Below are positions 25,950-35,101 of a DNA stretch of 64,000 nucleotides, piece after piece. The position numbers were made by a program, and so were the translations under genes. The stretch is taken from positions 868,001 through 932,000 of the forward strand of contig NZ_CP137642.1 in assembly GCF_033472595.1 (NCBI RefSeq), given 5' to 3'. The notes beneath the pieces were generated by a model. The model ran no database searches. It was given only the letters and a program-made list of their open reading frames with translations, and was not told where the DNA came from. This stretch comes from Methanoculleus receptaculi. GTDB taxonomy: Archaea; Halobacteriota; Methanomicrobia; Methanomicrobiales; Methanoculleaceae. The stretch's first letter is position 1. Each line of letters starts with the position of its first letter.

Positions 25950-26292
25950 GCCCTTTGAGCGTGTCCCATGCTTCCTGGGCCGCGGTCGTTGCGGCGCTGA
26001 TCGCCCTGCCGACCCGCTCCGCAGCGGCGCCCAGGTCCATACTCTCAACCAGACTGATCGCTTCGTTGAGGTGATCGATAGCCTTCTTAAACTCCTTATG
26101 CCCGGTGTCCCGCTGCGCGAACTCGAGTTCTGTGCGGACAGCCTCAAGCAGCATCAGAAGCATCCTTTTTCCGCCAGGCTTCTCCTGGATCGGGAACTCT
26201 ACCAGGGCTGTCGTCAGGTGCGACCCGATGATCAACTCGGATTTTGCCCGTTCGGCAAACTGGTACGTCCTTATAGCGGTTTTAAGATCCAT
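25936..26292 (-). CDS. Conserved helical protein of unknown function
   Basis: 118 aa, almost entirely predicted helix with heptad-like spacing (FKKAIDHLNEAISLVES, GAAAERVGRAISAATTAAQE). No cysteines, no signal peptide. I do not recognise a family. It precedes and overlaps the nitroreductase gene, so it may be a partner or share regulation. Confidence 0.6.
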   Translation of the reverse strand: MDLKTAIRTYQFAERAKSELIIGSHLTTALVEFPIQEKPGGKRMLLMLLEAVRTELEFAQRDTGHKEFKKAIDHLNEAISLVESMDLGAAAERVGRAISAATTAAQEAWDTLKGHGLL

Positions 26293-26343
26293 ACCAATAC
26301 TGGCACTCGCAGTTATAAAAAGTATTGAAAGGAGAGGGCAGGT

Positions 26344-26652
26344 TTATCTTGATTTCTGTTTGGTTCCAAGTATCGAGGCCTTCGAGCGGTGGATTGCCCG
26401 GCGGACCCGCGGATCTGCCGTAGGACCGCCCACACCTCTGCTGCCGCGGCCGCCGCGGCCGCCACGGCCGCCGCGGCCGCCTCGCCTCGGGTCCTGCCCT
26501 TCCCTGCTCGCCCGCTTCTGGATAACCGCTGCCGACTTGAACCGCTGGTTCGGGCCGGGCTTCTTGACGGTGGCTTCACTTGCAGGGACGAGCCGGATCT
26601 GCCCCTTCACACCCTTAACCTGGGCCCACTTAACGCTTCCTGTCTTTCCCAT
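26344..26652 (-). CDS. Basic RGG-rich small protein (DUF5350-like)
   Basis: 102 aa, strongly basic. The N-terminus MGKTGSVKWAQVKGVKGQIR resembles the DUF5350 family of methanogens. The middle (about 57-75) is an Arg-Gly-Gly tract (RGGRGGRGGRG) followed by PTADPRVRRAIHRSKAS. RGG boxes usually bind RNA, so a ribosome- or RNA-associated role is likely but not shown. AAGGAG lies 7 bp before the ATG, and a TATA-like ATAAATATAAAG is just upstream. The tract is coded by a GCC/GCG simple repeat that may vary in length. Confidence 0.7.
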   Translation of the reverse strand: MGKTGSVKWAQVKGVKGQIRLVPASEATVKKPGPNQRFKSAAVIQKRASREGQDPRRGGRGGRGGRGGRGSRGVGGPTADPRVRRAIHRSKASILGTKQKSR

Positions 26653-26707
26653 GATAAAACTCCTTTATATTTATGACCTGATCCGCTGATAAAAGTAACC
26701 CGCAGGA

Positions 26708-28570
26708 TCAGGATATCAACCGCTCCAGCTCCCGTCGGAGGGCCTCGCTGACCACCTTCCCATCGACGCTGCCACGCAGTTCTTTCATGACCACACCCAT
26801 AAGGGGTCCGAGCGCGGCCATACCCCTCTCGCGGGCGAACCCATCGCGTTCGGCCACAACCCTGCGGACGACCGCCTCAACATCGGCCGCTGAGACCGCG
26901 GGCGCAACCCTCTGTATGGCTGCATCCACCCGTTCTTCCGGCGTCACCCCGCTCTCCTGCGGTGTAAGTGCAAGTTCTGTGAGGATCTCAGGGATCGCCT
27001 CTTTTGCTGCCCGGCCGGCCTCCACCGCCGATAGCAGCGCAAGCATCTCGTCTCCGGTGACGCGGTCCACCTCGACGCCGTCGCGTGCAAGTTCCCTGCA
27101 TGTGGCAAGGAGCGTCCGTGCCGCAAGGGCAGGCCGGACACCGGCGGCGACGGCCCTCTCAAAGAGCGGGAGGCGCTCGGAGAACGCCACCTGGCGTGCC
27201 AGATCCTCGGAGAGCCCGAACTCGCTTACAAACCGCGCAGCCCGATCGGTGAGGAGTTCTGGAACCGGGATGCTCTCCCAGAAGCCCGGTTCGATCGTGA
27301 CCGGGAAGACATCGGTCTCGGGGTACATCCTGGCGGCGCCGGGGAGCGGGCGCATGTAGGCGGTGCTTCCGCCCTCAAGCATCTTCCGGGTCTCCTCGGG
27401 CACTCCTTCCAAGGCCATCCTGGCGCGGGTCATCACCTGCTCGATCGCGCACCCGGCACGCTCCTTCCCGGCGGCCACTATGACGATACAGTCCTCATCC
27501 GCGGCCCCGAGATGTTCGCGCAGCCGTGCCACCTCCTCCGCGGTTACGCCGTAGGCCGGGAGTTCGTCGGTGTGGAAGATCCCGCCCACCCCGCACTTCT
27601 TTGCGTAGTCGGAGAACTCGCTTCCAAGCCGCCGGTCTGGCTGGATCTCCCGGCCGACAAGCCCCGCAAACCCGCAGAGCCGGAGGGCAAGGATGGATCT
27701 TGCCTTCTTCAGGATGGAGGAGTTCGTGCCGGAGAAGAGGTCTGTCACATCGACGACGTTCTGGTCAACCCGGGCGCCCCGCTCCCGCAGGGCGTCGCGG
27801 ATCTCAAGGAGGTTTGTCTGCCGCTCGACCTCTCGCCGCACCACCTCGATGATGAGATCGAGGTCCTGGACGCCCTTGATCTCCACCCGGGCGCCATTCG
27901 CGATCGAGACGTTGATGTCCTGCCTTATCGTTCCGAGACCGCGCTTCACCCGCCCTGTAGAGCGAAGGACCATCCCGATGTAAGCCGCGACTCTCGCAAC
28001 CTCCTCGGGGTTGCGCATGCAGGGGGCGGTGGTGATCTCAACGAGCGGGATCCCCAGACGGTCGAGTGAGAAGGTATCCCCCTCCACCCGCTGCGCTGCC
28101 TCCTCCTCCAGGCATATCGTCTCGACCCTGCAACCCCCGGGAAGCGCGCCGGAGAGCGCAATTAGCGCCGTTCGCTGGAACCCGCTGGTGTTCGAACCGT
28201 CGATGACGACCTTTCTCATGGTATGAACATGCTCGACCGGGGTCATGCCGAGCATCTTCGCGATCGTGAGGGCGATCTCGAGCGCTTCGGGGTTCATCGG
28301 GGTGGGGGGCTCTTCGTCGTGCTCCACCAGGCAGACCGTATCGTATGTGTAGTAGCAGAACTTCCGGACGAGCCGCATCTCCTCACGCGCCGCACGGTCG
28401 ATCTCGCCAAGTTCGCTCCCGGTTGCCCGGAGGTAGCGCTGGAACTCTCCTGTCCGTTCAGAGACGTCCCTGAGAACCGTCGGACAGTGGCAGAAGAGCT
28501 TCTCGGCGGTGTCGAGCTGCTGGTGGATCTCGATCCCGGCCTTGAGGCCCAGGGCGTCGTAATCCCTCAT
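26708..28570 (-). CDS. gatE: Glu-tRNA(Gln) amidotransferase subunit E
   Basis: 620 aa from the ATG at 28570, which overlaps the gatD stop as ATGA. GatB/E-type core: GLKAGIEIHQQLDT near the N-terminus, LVEHDEEPPTPMNPEAL, DGSNTSGFQRTALIALSG, GIPLVEITTAPCMRNPEEV and RVKRGLGTIRQDINVSI, then the C-terminal helical/YqeY-like domain ending in MGVVMKELRGSVDGK. Together with GatD it converts Glu-tRNA(Gln) to Gln-tRNA(Gln) in archaea. The length is normal. Confidence 0.95.
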   Translation of the reverse strand: MRDYDALGLKAGIEIHQQLDTAEKLFCHCPTVLRDVSERTGEFQRYLRATGSELGEIDRAAREEMRLVRKFCYYTYDTVCLVEHDEEPPTPMNPEALEIALTIAKMLGMTPVEHVHTMRKVVIDGSNTSGFQRTALIALSGALPGGCRVETICLEEEAAQRVEGDTFSLDRLGIPLVEITTAPCMRNPEEVARVAAYIGMVLRSTGRVKRGLGTIRQDINVSIANGARVEIKGVQDLDLIIEVVRREVERQTNLLEIRDALRERGARVDQNVVDVTDLFSGTNSSILKKARSILALRLCGFAGLVGREIQPDRRLGSEFSDYAKKCGVGGIFHTDELPAYGVTAEEVARLREHLGAADEDCIVIVAAGKERAGCAIEQVMTRARMALEGVPEETRKMLEGGSTAYMRPLPGAARMYPETDVFPVTIEPGFWESIPVPELLTDRAARFVSEFGLSEDLARQVAFSERLPLFERAVAAGVRPALAARTLLATCRELARDGVEVDRVTGDEMLALLSAVEAGRAAKEAIPEILTELALTPQESGVTPEERVDAAIQRVAPAVSAADVEAVVRRVVAERDGFARERGMAALGPLMGVVMKELRGSVDGKVVSEALRRELERLIS

Positions 28571-29805
28571 GGGATCGACCTCCGCTGCATCTCCCCGGCA
28601 AGGTCGGTCTGAACCAGCCTCCGGACGCGTTCGGGGTCGGACTCGTTCCCGAGCACCCACATCAGTTTCACAAGCGCAACCTCGGGGAGCATGTCCTCAC
28701 CCTCTATGACACCGGCTGCGAGGAGGTCTCTGCCGGTGTTGTAGACACGGTCGCAGACCCGGCCGTTGAGACACTGGGATGTCATGACGACGGTCGTCCC
28801 ACCCTCTATCATCTCACGGAGCCCCGGGACGAGACCGCTTGAGACGTGGCCGAGTCCCGTCCCGGAGATGACAAGACCTGCGTAACCCTCGAAGGCCTCG
28901 AGGATGGACGCCGGCATACCGGGGTAGAACTGGAGGAGGGCGCATCGCTCCTCGAGACTGTCCTGGAGTTCGGGCTCCTGCGCCCCCCTCCGTACAGCCT
29001 CGCCAGAGAGGCTGACGGCGAGCGAGGGGTAGTCGACGCAGCCGAGCGGTTCTATCCCGATGCTCTGGAAGGCGTCGCGCCGGGAGGTATGCATCTTCCT
29101 GACCCTGGTTGCCCGGTGGATGGCGCAGCGGTCATCGTTTGTGGTCGCGTGCATCACAACCGCCACCTCGCCAAGGTCGCTTGTGGCAGCGGCGGCGCTG
29201 CAGAGGGCGTTCATGGCGTTATCGGAGCTCGGGCGGTCGGCCGACCGCTGCGCGCCGACAAAGACGATCGGCACCGGTGTCCTGAGCATGAACCTGACCG
29301 CGGCGGCCGAGTAGGCCATCGTGTCGGTGCCGTGGGTGACGATCACCCCTTCAACTCCGGCCCGGATCTCGTCGTAGATCGCGCGGGCAAGGTTCTGCCA
29401 GAGCGCCGGCTGCATATCCTCGGAGAGTATGCTTGCGATCTGGCGGTCGCGGTAGCGTGCGATCCCGCCGAGTTCGGGGATAGCGCGCAGTATATCGGCT
29501 GCTGAGAACTGGCTCATCACCGCGCCAGTCCGGTAGTCCACCCTGCTTGCGATCGTCCCGCCGGTGGAGAGGATGGCAAGTTCCGGGAGATCGGGGTTCT
29601 GCGCGACGGCCACGGCGGCTGCCGGAGGCCTGGCGGCCGGGCGCTCGATAAACTCGATCCTTTCGGGCGACGCTCCTATGTTGTAGCCGCTCTCCAGTTT
29701 TATGACGGCCATACCGTCCCTTTCGGTGATGTAGATCCCTGTGAGCGCGGTTTTGCCGTTTACCGTATACCGCACCACGTCTCCTGTCCTGAGAGTATCG
29801 ATCAT
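28567..29805 (-). CDS. gatD: Glu-tRNA(Gln) amidotransferase subunit D
   Basis: 412 aa. An N-terminal beta domain (1-65) precedes the L-asparaginase-like fold: LAILSTGGTIASRVD with the first catalytic Thr, EGVIVTHGTDTMAY with the Thr-Asp pair, and FVGAQRSADRPSSDNAMN. It releases ammonia from glutamine for GatE. Its ATG overlaps the argH stop and its stop overlaps the gatE start, so argH-gatD-gatE form one coupled unit. Confidence 0.95.
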   Translation of the reverse strand: MIDTLRTGDVVRYTVNGKTALTGIYITERDGMAVIKLESGYNIGASPERIEFIERPAARPPAAAVAVAQNPDLPELAILSTGGTIASRVDYRTGAVMSQFSAADILRAIPELGGIARYRDRQIASILSEDMQPALWQNLARAIYDEIRAGVEGVIVTHGTDTMAYSAAAVRFMLRTPVPIVFVGAQRSADRPSSDNAMNALCSAAAATSDLGEVAVVMHATTNDDRCAIHRATRVRKMHTSRRDAFQSIGIEPLGCVDYPSLAVSLSGEAVRRGAQEPELQDSLEERCALLQFYPGMPASILEAFEGYAGLVISGTGLGHVSSGLVPGLREMIEGGTTVVMTSQCLNGRVCDRVYNTGRDLLAAGVIEGEDMLPEVALVKLMWVLGNESDPERVRRLVQTDLAGEMQRRSIP

Positions 29806-31280
29806 TCTGCAAACCTCCGCGCCTCGATGACGAGGGCCTCAAAAGCACGCGATAACGCCGTCTCTCTCTCATTCACCCACGCCGTCTCCCCGGCCAGGGT
29901 CCCACGCTGCACCTCTATCTGAGCCGCGGCGGTCTCCGGCGCCGGGCCGCCGATGATCTTTCTGGCTGCAACGGCGTGGCGGGGATCGAGGACGGTATCG
30001 ATCTTCTCCTGCGTGAGCCCCATCTCCAGAACCGATATCCCGGCCGCTTCCCTTGCGGCGGTCTCGAGCGTATCGAGGTCGAGCGAACCGTGCCTGACCG
30101 CCCGGCCGATGATCCGGTGGGCGGTCCTGAACGGGAGGCCGTAGTCCCGGACCAGGGCGTCGGCAAGGTCTGTGGCGGTGGAGAACCCTCTCCCCGCCTC
30201 CGCTGCCATCCTCTCTGTATCAAAGACGGCGGTGGCTATCATCCCGGAGAGGAGCGGGACGCTCTCCCTCGTGGCCTCAATACCGCGCCAGAGGTGCGGC
30301 GTCACCTCCTGGAGGTCGCGGTTGTAACTCATTGGGAGGGCCTTTGTGATCGTGATCGCCGCTGCAAGCGAACCCGCGACCGTTCCGGCCTTTGCCCGCA
30401 TGATCTCGGCGACATCAGGGTTCTTCTTCTGTGGCATGATCGATGAGGAGGAGCAGTAGGCATCGTCGAGCCGTACGAATCCTGCAAACGAGGTGCTCCA
30501 GAGGACGAGTTCCTCGCAGAGACGGCTTACCGTCGTCATGCAGGTGGCAGCGTCGGCGAGAACCTCGATCACGAAGTCCCGGGAGGCGACGGCGTCCATG
30601 CTGTTTGGCGCGGGGCGCGAGAACCCCAGGAGTCCGGCGGTGTATTCGCGGTCAAGGGGGTAGCCGGTCGATGCAAACGCCGCTGAACCGAGCGGCGAGA
30701 CGTCCAGCCGGGCATACGCCTCCCGGAGCCTGGAGGTGTCCCTGGAGAAACCCTGCTCGTAGCCGAGGAGGTGGTGGGCGAGGGTGGTGGGCTGGGCGTG
30801 CTGGAGGTGGGTGAACCCCGGCATCACGCTCTCGGTGTGAGCGGCGGCAATATCGAGCAGGGTCCGCCGCAGGTCGGTGAGAGAGGAGAGAAGGCCCAGG
30901 ATCTCCTCTTTGAGCCGAATCCTTATGCAGGTGGCGACCTCGTCGTTTCGAGACCGGCCGATGTGGAGACGCCCGCCGACATCCTCGCCCACGCGCTCGA
31001 TGAGGCAGGCCTCTTTGCCGGCATGGACGTCCTCGAACCGTTCGTCGAACGCCGCCTCCGGGAGACCGTGGTCATAGAAATCCAGGAGCGCCGCCATCAG
31101 CGCACGCGCCGGGGCGTCCTCGATGATCCCCTGCCGCTGCAGCCCGAGCAGGTGCGCCATATCCACAAGTAGGTCTGCCCTTGCTATCCAGCGGTCGGCG
31201 TCCATCGATGCAAGGAAGCGCTCGATATCGTGCGACCGTTCGCCTGCAAGACGACCCTCTCGAATCTGATCCGTCCGCAT
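29802..31280 (-). CDS. argH: Argininosuccinate lyase
   Basis: 492 aa. Fumarase/aspartase superfamily: HIGRSRNDEVATCIRI, PGFTHLQHAQPTTLAHHLL, and the signature SSSIMPQKKNPDVAEIMR with the catalytic Ser. Last step of arginine synthesis, giving arginine and fumarate. It leads the argH-gatD-gatE unit. The ATG at 31280 is the only good start near the family N-terminus. Confidence 0.95.
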   Translation of the reverse strand: MRTDQIREGRLAGERSHDIERFLASMDADRWIARADLLVDMAHLLGLQRQGIIEDAPARALMAALLDFYDHGLPEAAFDERFEDVHAGKEACLIERVGEDVGGRLHIGRSRNDEVATCIRIRLKEEILGLLSSLTDLRRTLLDIAAAHTESVMPGFTHLQHAQPTTLAHHLLGYEQGFSRDTSRLREAYARLDVSPLGSAAFASTGYPLDREYTAGLLGFSRPAPNSMDAVASRDFVIEVLADAATCMTTVSRLCEELVLWSTSFAGFVRLDDAYCSSSSIMPQKKNPDVAEIMRAKAGTVAGSLAAAITITKALPMSYNRDLQEVTPHLWRGIEATRESVPLLSGMIATAVFDTERMAAEAGRGFSTATDLADALVRDYGLPFRTAHRIIGRAVRHGSLDLDTLETAAREAAGISVLEMGLTQEKIDTVLDPRHAVAARKIIGGPAPETAAAQIEVQRGTLAGETAWVNERETALSRAFEALVIEARRFAE

Positions 31281-31339
31281 CCTATCAACAGTCCTGTCTG
31301 TAGCGTTTGGTTACGGTAAAAGATTAAGACCACGTTTCT

Positions 31340-31600
31340 TCTGTCGTGGCCGTCCGGAGGTCGTCAACCCCTCCCCCCCCGTGGCGATTCTCCATAGATA
31401 CGGTGCCAGGGAGAGATCCTTTTTCTGCCGTCAATCTGAGACGCCCTGCCGAGATCCCGTTCCTGTCCCCCTGGCACGGTATCCGGCTCAACCACCACGC
31501 ACTGCCCGCCCCGCTGGATGATTCTCCATCAGTTCAGTGCAAGATCTCTCATCGGTTCCCGGCCCCGGCCGCCTCCCCCTCACAATCGCCGTAGCATGCC
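31340..31600. repeat. Intergenic palindromic element, copy 2
   Basis: Arm GATACGGTGCCAGGG (31397-31411) pairs with CCCTGGCACGGTATC (31469-31483). It is preceded by the family lead GCGATTCTCCATA and followed by CACGCACTGCCCGCCCC. Relative to the 57.9-kb copies the arm reads GTGCCA instead of GTGTCC, with the matching change in the partner arm. It lies between divergent argH and the ABC transporter operon. Confidence 0.7.
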
Positions 31601-31669
31601 CGCGCTGCCTGAAGAGTTCTATCCCCGGACTGCGGATTTTACAGAATGCCTATCTTATAGGAAAGATTT

Positions 31670-31728
31670 TATGATATAAAATTCTACTATGATATAAAAA
31701 TTTGTGCGATTTTCGACAATACTATATA
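31670..31728 (+). promoter_or_regulatory. Promoter region of the ABC operon with repeated TATGATATAAAA
   Basis: TATGATATAAAA occurs twice, at 31670-31681 and 31689-31700, 19 bp apart. A TATA-like ACTATATA lies at 31721-31728, about 50 bp before the ATG at 31775. The first repeats may be BRE/TATA duplicates or an activator site. Confidence 0.5.
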
Positions 31729-31774
31729 CAGACAGCGTGAAGAGTACTCATCCAGTATACGGATGGAGGTTGAT

Positions 31775-32755
31775 ATGAGATCTCATGCAGCAGTTATCCT
31801 GGCCGTGACCATGGTTGCGGCTTTCGCGCTTATCGCCGGGTGCACCGATACCGGCGACGCAACGCACCTTCGTATAGGCTACCAGCCGAGCACCCACCAG
31901 ATCGCCCACATCACCGCGATGGAGAAGGGATGGTGGCAGGAAGACCTGGCACCGCTTGGCATCACAGAGGTGACCGACTACGAGTTCGGGACAGGCGCAC
32001 CCGAGATGCAGGCGATGCTTTCCGGCGACCTGGATATCGCATACGTTGGCGCCGCCCCGTTTGTTGCCGCCGTCAGCAGCGGGCTTGACGCAAAGATCGT
32101 TGCCGCTGTCCAGACCCAGGGCTCTGACCTCGTGCTCAGGAACGAGGTCCCCTACTCTGGCCCCGCCGACCTTGTCGGCAGGAAGATTGCCACCTTCCCA
32201 CCAGGAACGATCCAGGACACCCTTCTGCGGACCTGGCTTGAAGAGAACGGCGTCGACCCCGAGAGTGTCGAGATTGTTCCCATGGACCCGGGTCCTGCCA
32301 CCACCGCCATCTCCGCCGGCCGGGTTGACGGTGTCTTCCTGCCCCACCCCTCACCATCGATCATAGTGGCAAGCGGCACGGGGAGAACCGTGGTGAAGTC
32401 GGGCGAGATGCGAAAGGACCATGCATGCTGTGTCCTGGTTGCAAGCGGCTCCCTGATCCGGGATCACCCCGAGATCGTCGAGCAGGTCGTAAAGACACAC
32501 ATCAGGGCGACTGAATACAACCTCGAACACCAGGATGAGGCTGCAGCCATCTACGCGGCAAGGAGCGGACAGAACGTCGATATAGTGAAGGCGTCCTTTG
32601 AGGACTGGGACGGCACATGGACGGCCGACCCGCACCTGATCGCATCCTCGGTTGTCGAGTACACGGAACTCCAGTATGAACTCGGCTACATCAATGGAGC
32701 GCTCACAGAGGATGACCTCTTCGACTTCACGTTCTACGATGAGGCCGTGGCATAA
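31775..32755 (+). CDS. ABC transporter substrate-binding lipoprotein (TauA/SsuA-like)
   Basis: 326 aa from the ATG at 31775, with GGAGGT four bases upstream. Lipobox ALIAGC with Cys at about 23 marks a membrane-anchored lipoprotein. The NMT1/SsuA fold is seen in LRIGYQPSTHQIAH, LSGDLDIAYVGAAPFVAAVSSG and KIATFPPGTIQDTLLRTWL. Family ligands are sulfonates, taurine, nitrate or aromatic acids; the actual one is unknown. First gene of the SBP-permease-ATPase set. Confidence 0.9.
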   Translation: MRSHAAVILAVTMVAAFALIAGCTDTGDATHLRIGYQPSTHQIAHITAMEKGWWQEDLAPLGITEVTDYEFGTGAPEMQAMLSGDLDIAYVGAAPFVAAVSSGLDAKIVAAVQTQGSDLVLRNEVPYSGPADLVGRKIATFPPGTIQDTLLRTWLEENGVDPESVEIVPMDPGPATTAISAGRVDGVFLPHPSPSIIVASGTGRTVVKSGEMRKDHACCVLVASGSLIRDHPEIVEQVVKTHIRATEYNLEHQDEAAAIYAARSGQNVDIVKASFEDWDGTWTADPHLIASSVVEYTELQYELGYINGALTEDDLFDFTFYDEAVA

Positions 32756-32893
32756 ACCCGGCCCACTCCCGCTTTTTTTCCTTCCAAAAGTATCTTCTAT
32801 CGACGCGCCGATAGGATGAGGGATAAAGACGTCTGAGCGGGCCGCCATTTGCGGCCCCGCCGGCACGACCATCCTGCGAGGCGGAACAGAGCC

Positions 32894-33673
32894 ATGAAAC
32901 GACAGATACGGAAACAACTCCTCGGCATCGCAGCGCTCATCGTCGCTGTGGCGATCTGGCAGTTTGTCGCCGAGTACATCGTGGGGCGATCGTTCATCCT
33001 TCCAAGCGTCACCGATGTCGCTGCGGCGTTCGTAAACCTCCTCGCCTCCGGGACGCTCCTGGTTGACATCGGGGTGAGTTTGAAGCATTTTGGAATAGGC
33101 CTCCTTGCGGCGATCTTCCTTGGCGTCCCCATCGGGATCCTGATGGGGTGGTTTCGGGTGGCTGACCACCTGCTTGACCCGATCATCGAGATCCTCCGAC
33201 CCATCCCGCCGCTTGCCTGGATCCCGTTTGCCATCATATGGTTCGGGCTGACCGCCGGGGCAGCCGGTTTTGTCATCTTTGTGGGGGCGTTCTTCCCCAT
33301 CCTGACAGCGACCTACACAGCGTTTCGGTCGGTCCCGAAGGTGTATGTTGAGGCGGGCAAGGTGCTCGGCTGCGACACATCGTTTGAGTTAATCCGTCAC
33401 ATCGCCCTCCCATCGGCGATCCCCTCCATAGCCTCCGGGATCCGGATATCGATGGGGGTTGGCTGGATGTGTCTTGTGGCGGCAGAGATGTTTGGAGTCT
33501 CCAGAAACGGCCTCGGCTACCAGCTCTGGCACAACTACTACCTTCACCAGATGCCGGAGGTCGTTGTTTACATGCTGATCCTCGGGTTTGCCGGGCTCAT
33601 CATAGACCACATCTTCAGGCACTACGTTGACCAGCGGCTCCTGCGGTGGCATGAAGGCGAGGTGGCCTCATGA
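32894..33673 (+). CDS. ABC transporter permease (SsuC/TauC-like)
   Basis: 259 aa from the ATG at 32894; an upstream frame is intergenic. Six hydrophobic segments, with the BPD-type EAA loop EAGKVLGCDTSFELIRHIALP near the middle. Forms the membrane channel with the ATPase at 33670. The stop overlaps the ATPase ATG (ATGA). A T-run (CTTTTTTTCC, about 32775) in the 138-bp gap after the binding-protein gene may reduce readthrough. Confidence 0.92.
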   Translation: MKRQIRKQLLGIAALIVAVAIWQFVAEYIVGRSFILPSVTDVAAAFVNLLASGTLLVDIGVSLKHFGIGLLAAIFLGVPIGILMGWFRVADHLLDPIIEILRPIPPLAWIPFAIIWFGLTAGAAGFVIFVGAFFPILTATYTAFRSVPKVYVEAGKVLGCDTSFELIRHIALPSAIPSIASGIRISMGVGWMCLVAAEMFGVSRNGLGYQLWHNYYLHQMPEVVVYMLILGFAGLIIDHIFRHYVDQRLLRWHEGEVAS

Positions 33674-34431
33674 GTGGAGTCATCATAGAGAACCTCAGCA
33701 AGTCCTTCCCGAAGGAGGACGGCGGCGTCATATGGGCGCTAAAGAATATCAACCTGGAGATCCAGGATAAGGAGTTTTTCTGCCTTGTTGGGCCGTCAGG
33801 CTGCGGGAAAACGACGCTTCTGCGGATCATCGCTGGGCTCGAGACCCCGACCACCGGGAGGGTTATCGTCGACGGCAACGAGGTCACCGGCCCTGACCCC
33901 CGGCGTGGCATGGTATTCCAGGAGTACTCGCTCTTCCCCTGGCGTAAGGTAATCGACAACATCGCCTTCGGCCTTGAGATGAGGGGCGTGGAAAAGGAGG
34001 AACGGCGGAAGACAGCGGAACGCTACCTTGAGATGGTCGGGCTCTCGCAGTTCCGGGACGCCTACCCCTACGAACTCTCCGGCGGGATGCGGCAGCGTGT
34101 GGCGATAGCGCGGGCGCTTGCAAACGACCCCGACGTTCTTCTGATGGACGAACCGTTCGGGGCGCTGGATGCCCAGACCCGGAACCGGATGCAGGGAGAA
34201 CTCCTCTCCATCTGGGAGAAGACAAAGAAGACGATCATCTTCATCACCCACAGCGTGGATGAGGCGGTCTACCTCTCCGACCGGATCGTAGTCCTCACAC
34301 CCCGCCCCGGGTCGATCCAGGAGATAGTCGAGATCCCCTGGCCGCGACCGCGCGACCGCACCAGCAGCGAGTTTGCTGAGGTTCGCCGGAAGGTGCTCCG
34401 GATGATCGAGGAGCGAGAAGAGACCCAGTAA
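33670..34431 (+). CDS. ABC transporter ATP-binding protein (SsuB/TauB-like)
   Basis: 253 aa. Walker [13 protein letters not shown]-loop [11 protein letters not shown], signature [16 protein letters not shown], Walker [13 protein letters not shown] and H-loop [10 protein letters not shown]. The sequence resembles nitrate/sulfonate/taurine ATPases. Drives uptake through the upstream permease. Confidence 0.95.
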   Translation: MSGVIIENLSKSFPKEDGGVIWALKNINLEIQDKEFFCLVGPSGCGKTTLLRIIAGLETPTTGRVIVDGNEVTGPDPRRGMVFQEYSLFPWRKVIDNIAFGLEMRGVEKEERRKTAERYLEMVGLSQFRDAYPYELSGGMRQRVAIARALANDPDVLLMDEPFGALDAQTRNRMQGELLSIWEKTKKTIIFITHSVDEAVYLSDRIVVLTPRPGSIQEIVEIPWPRPRDRTSSEFAEVRRKVLRMIEEREETQ

Positions 34432-34492
34432 GGTTTATAAGAAGATATCTCCATTTTATAGAGCACCCAGAGATCGGCAGGAGTTTTTAGCG

Positions 34493-35005
34493 ATGGTACG
34501 AAAACCAGCGAGGATGTATCGGAATCTCGCAAAGAAAGCATATACACGCAGGGAATACATGGGCGGCGTGCCTGGCAGCAAGGTGGTGCAGTTTGATATG
34601 GGCAACCTATCCGAGAACTATCCGGTCGAACTCTCCATCATCGTCGACGAGGCCTGTCAGATCCGGCACACGGCGCTCGAAGCCGTCCGTATCAGCATCA
34701 ACCGGCGGCTGGTCAAGGATGTCGGGAGGGCGAACTTCCGGCTGAAACTGCGGACATACCCCCACCACGTCCTGCGCGAGAACAAGCAGGCAACCGGCGC
34801 AGGAGCCGACCGTGTCTCGGAAGGTATGCGCCTCGCCTTCGGCAAACCCGTCGGGACGGCGGCACGGGTGAGGGCAGGCCAGAAGATCTTCTCCGTCTGG
34901 ACGAGCCCGCAGTTTGCCGAGAAGGCCAAGGCCTCACTCAAGGGCGGAACCTACAAACTCCCGGCCCCTGCAAGAATCATCGAAGAGCGGGTTCAGACGG
35001 CATAA
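34493..35005 (+). CDS. rpl10e: Ribosomal protein L10e (uL16)
   Basis: 170 aa. [25 protein letters not shown] at the N-terminus, then [14 protein letters not shown] and [25 protein letters not shown], diagnostic for archaeal L10e of the large ribosomal subunit. A TATA-like TTTATAA at about 34434 precedes it. The length is normal. Confidence 0.96.
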   Translation: MVRKPARMYRNLAKKAYTRREYMGGVPGSKVVQFDMGNLSENYPVELSIIVDEACQIRHTALEAVRISINRRLVKDVGRANFRLKLRTYPHHVLRENKQATGAGADRVSEGMRLAFGKPVGTAARVRAGQKIFSVWTSPQFAEKAKASLKGGTYKLPAPARIIEERVQTA

Positions 35006-35101
35006 CCCCCATATCCACCTGTTTCTGAGTTTCTCCCTGCAGGGAGGAGATCCTTGCCTGCGGGGAATATAGGTTTTTATAGTCTCTTCCCACCAGTATA
35101 G

